DNA of 6,030 nt from CAYVFC01 sp964450715 (lineage in GTDB: Bacteria > Myxococcota_A > Polyangia > Polyangiales > JAFGIB01). The stretch lies in the NCBI GenBank assembly GCA_964450715.1, contig CAYVFC010000246.1, positions 1-6,030 on the forward strand, read 5' to 3'. The position numbers and the translations under genes are program-made. The notes under the pieces are model-generated. The model did not search any database. It saw nothing but the letters and a program-made list of their open reading frames with translations, and was not told the DNA's origin. Of the stretch, positions 5,976 through 6,030 are shown one piece after another; the first letter of the stretch is position 1; each line of letters starts with the position of its first letter.

Positions 5976-6030
5976 CCTTGCGGCTAAAGATTGATCACAA
6001 ATTTTCCTGTACATCGATTTGCCCCATCGC

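Overview
The window looks like a chromosomal stretch from a high-GC, Gram-negative-type bacterium. The signs are G/C-rich third codon positions, two lipoprotein-type signal peptides, and a flavin/iron-sulfur ene-reductase of a type common in Desulfobacterota-like and other anaerobic or facultative lineages. There is no rRNA or other marker gene, so this placement is only an inference.

Layout: (1) 1-1976, minus strand: a LytS-type sensor histidine kinase with an N-terminal lipobox, a periplasmic jelly-roll domain, a seven-helix membrane domain, and a His-kinase/ATPase end. It is still open at the left edge of the window. (2) 2089-2646, minus strand: a small FMN nitroreductase-family protein. 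(3) 2647-2778: a divergent intergenic region with a candidate promoter and nested inverted repeats. (4) 2779-4785, plus strand: a 668-residue 2,4-dienoyl-CoA reductase/enoate reductase-type flavoenzyme with its FMN barrel, 4Fe-4S motif and two Rossmann domains. (5) 4786-5049: a non-coding gap with a long REP-like palindrome. (6) 5050-5874, plus strand: a lipoprotein built from an amino-acid-type (SBP_bac_3) solute-binding domain. (7) 5875-6030: non-coding, with a 24-bp direct repeat.

The most interesting object is gene 6. Its parts are in the wrong order: signal peptide, then the C-terminal part of an SBP_bac_3 domain, then an Ala/Pro/Glu-rich linker, then the N-terminal part. The two parts add up to about one whole domain and meet at one point without obvious loss or overlap. 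Both expected ligand-contact residues are present (Arg218 and Asp55). This is what a natural circular permutation of a periplasmic binding protein would look like, and no frameshift or remnant of a normal-order copy is visible on either side.

The nitroreductase and the ene-reductase are divergent flavin-dependent reductases around a shared control region, so they may be co-regulated and act on electrophilic or unsaturated compounds. The kinase lies downstream of the nitroreductase on the same strand after a 112-base gap. No link between the kinase, the reductases and the binding protein can be shown from this window, and no ABC permease or ATPase gene is present.
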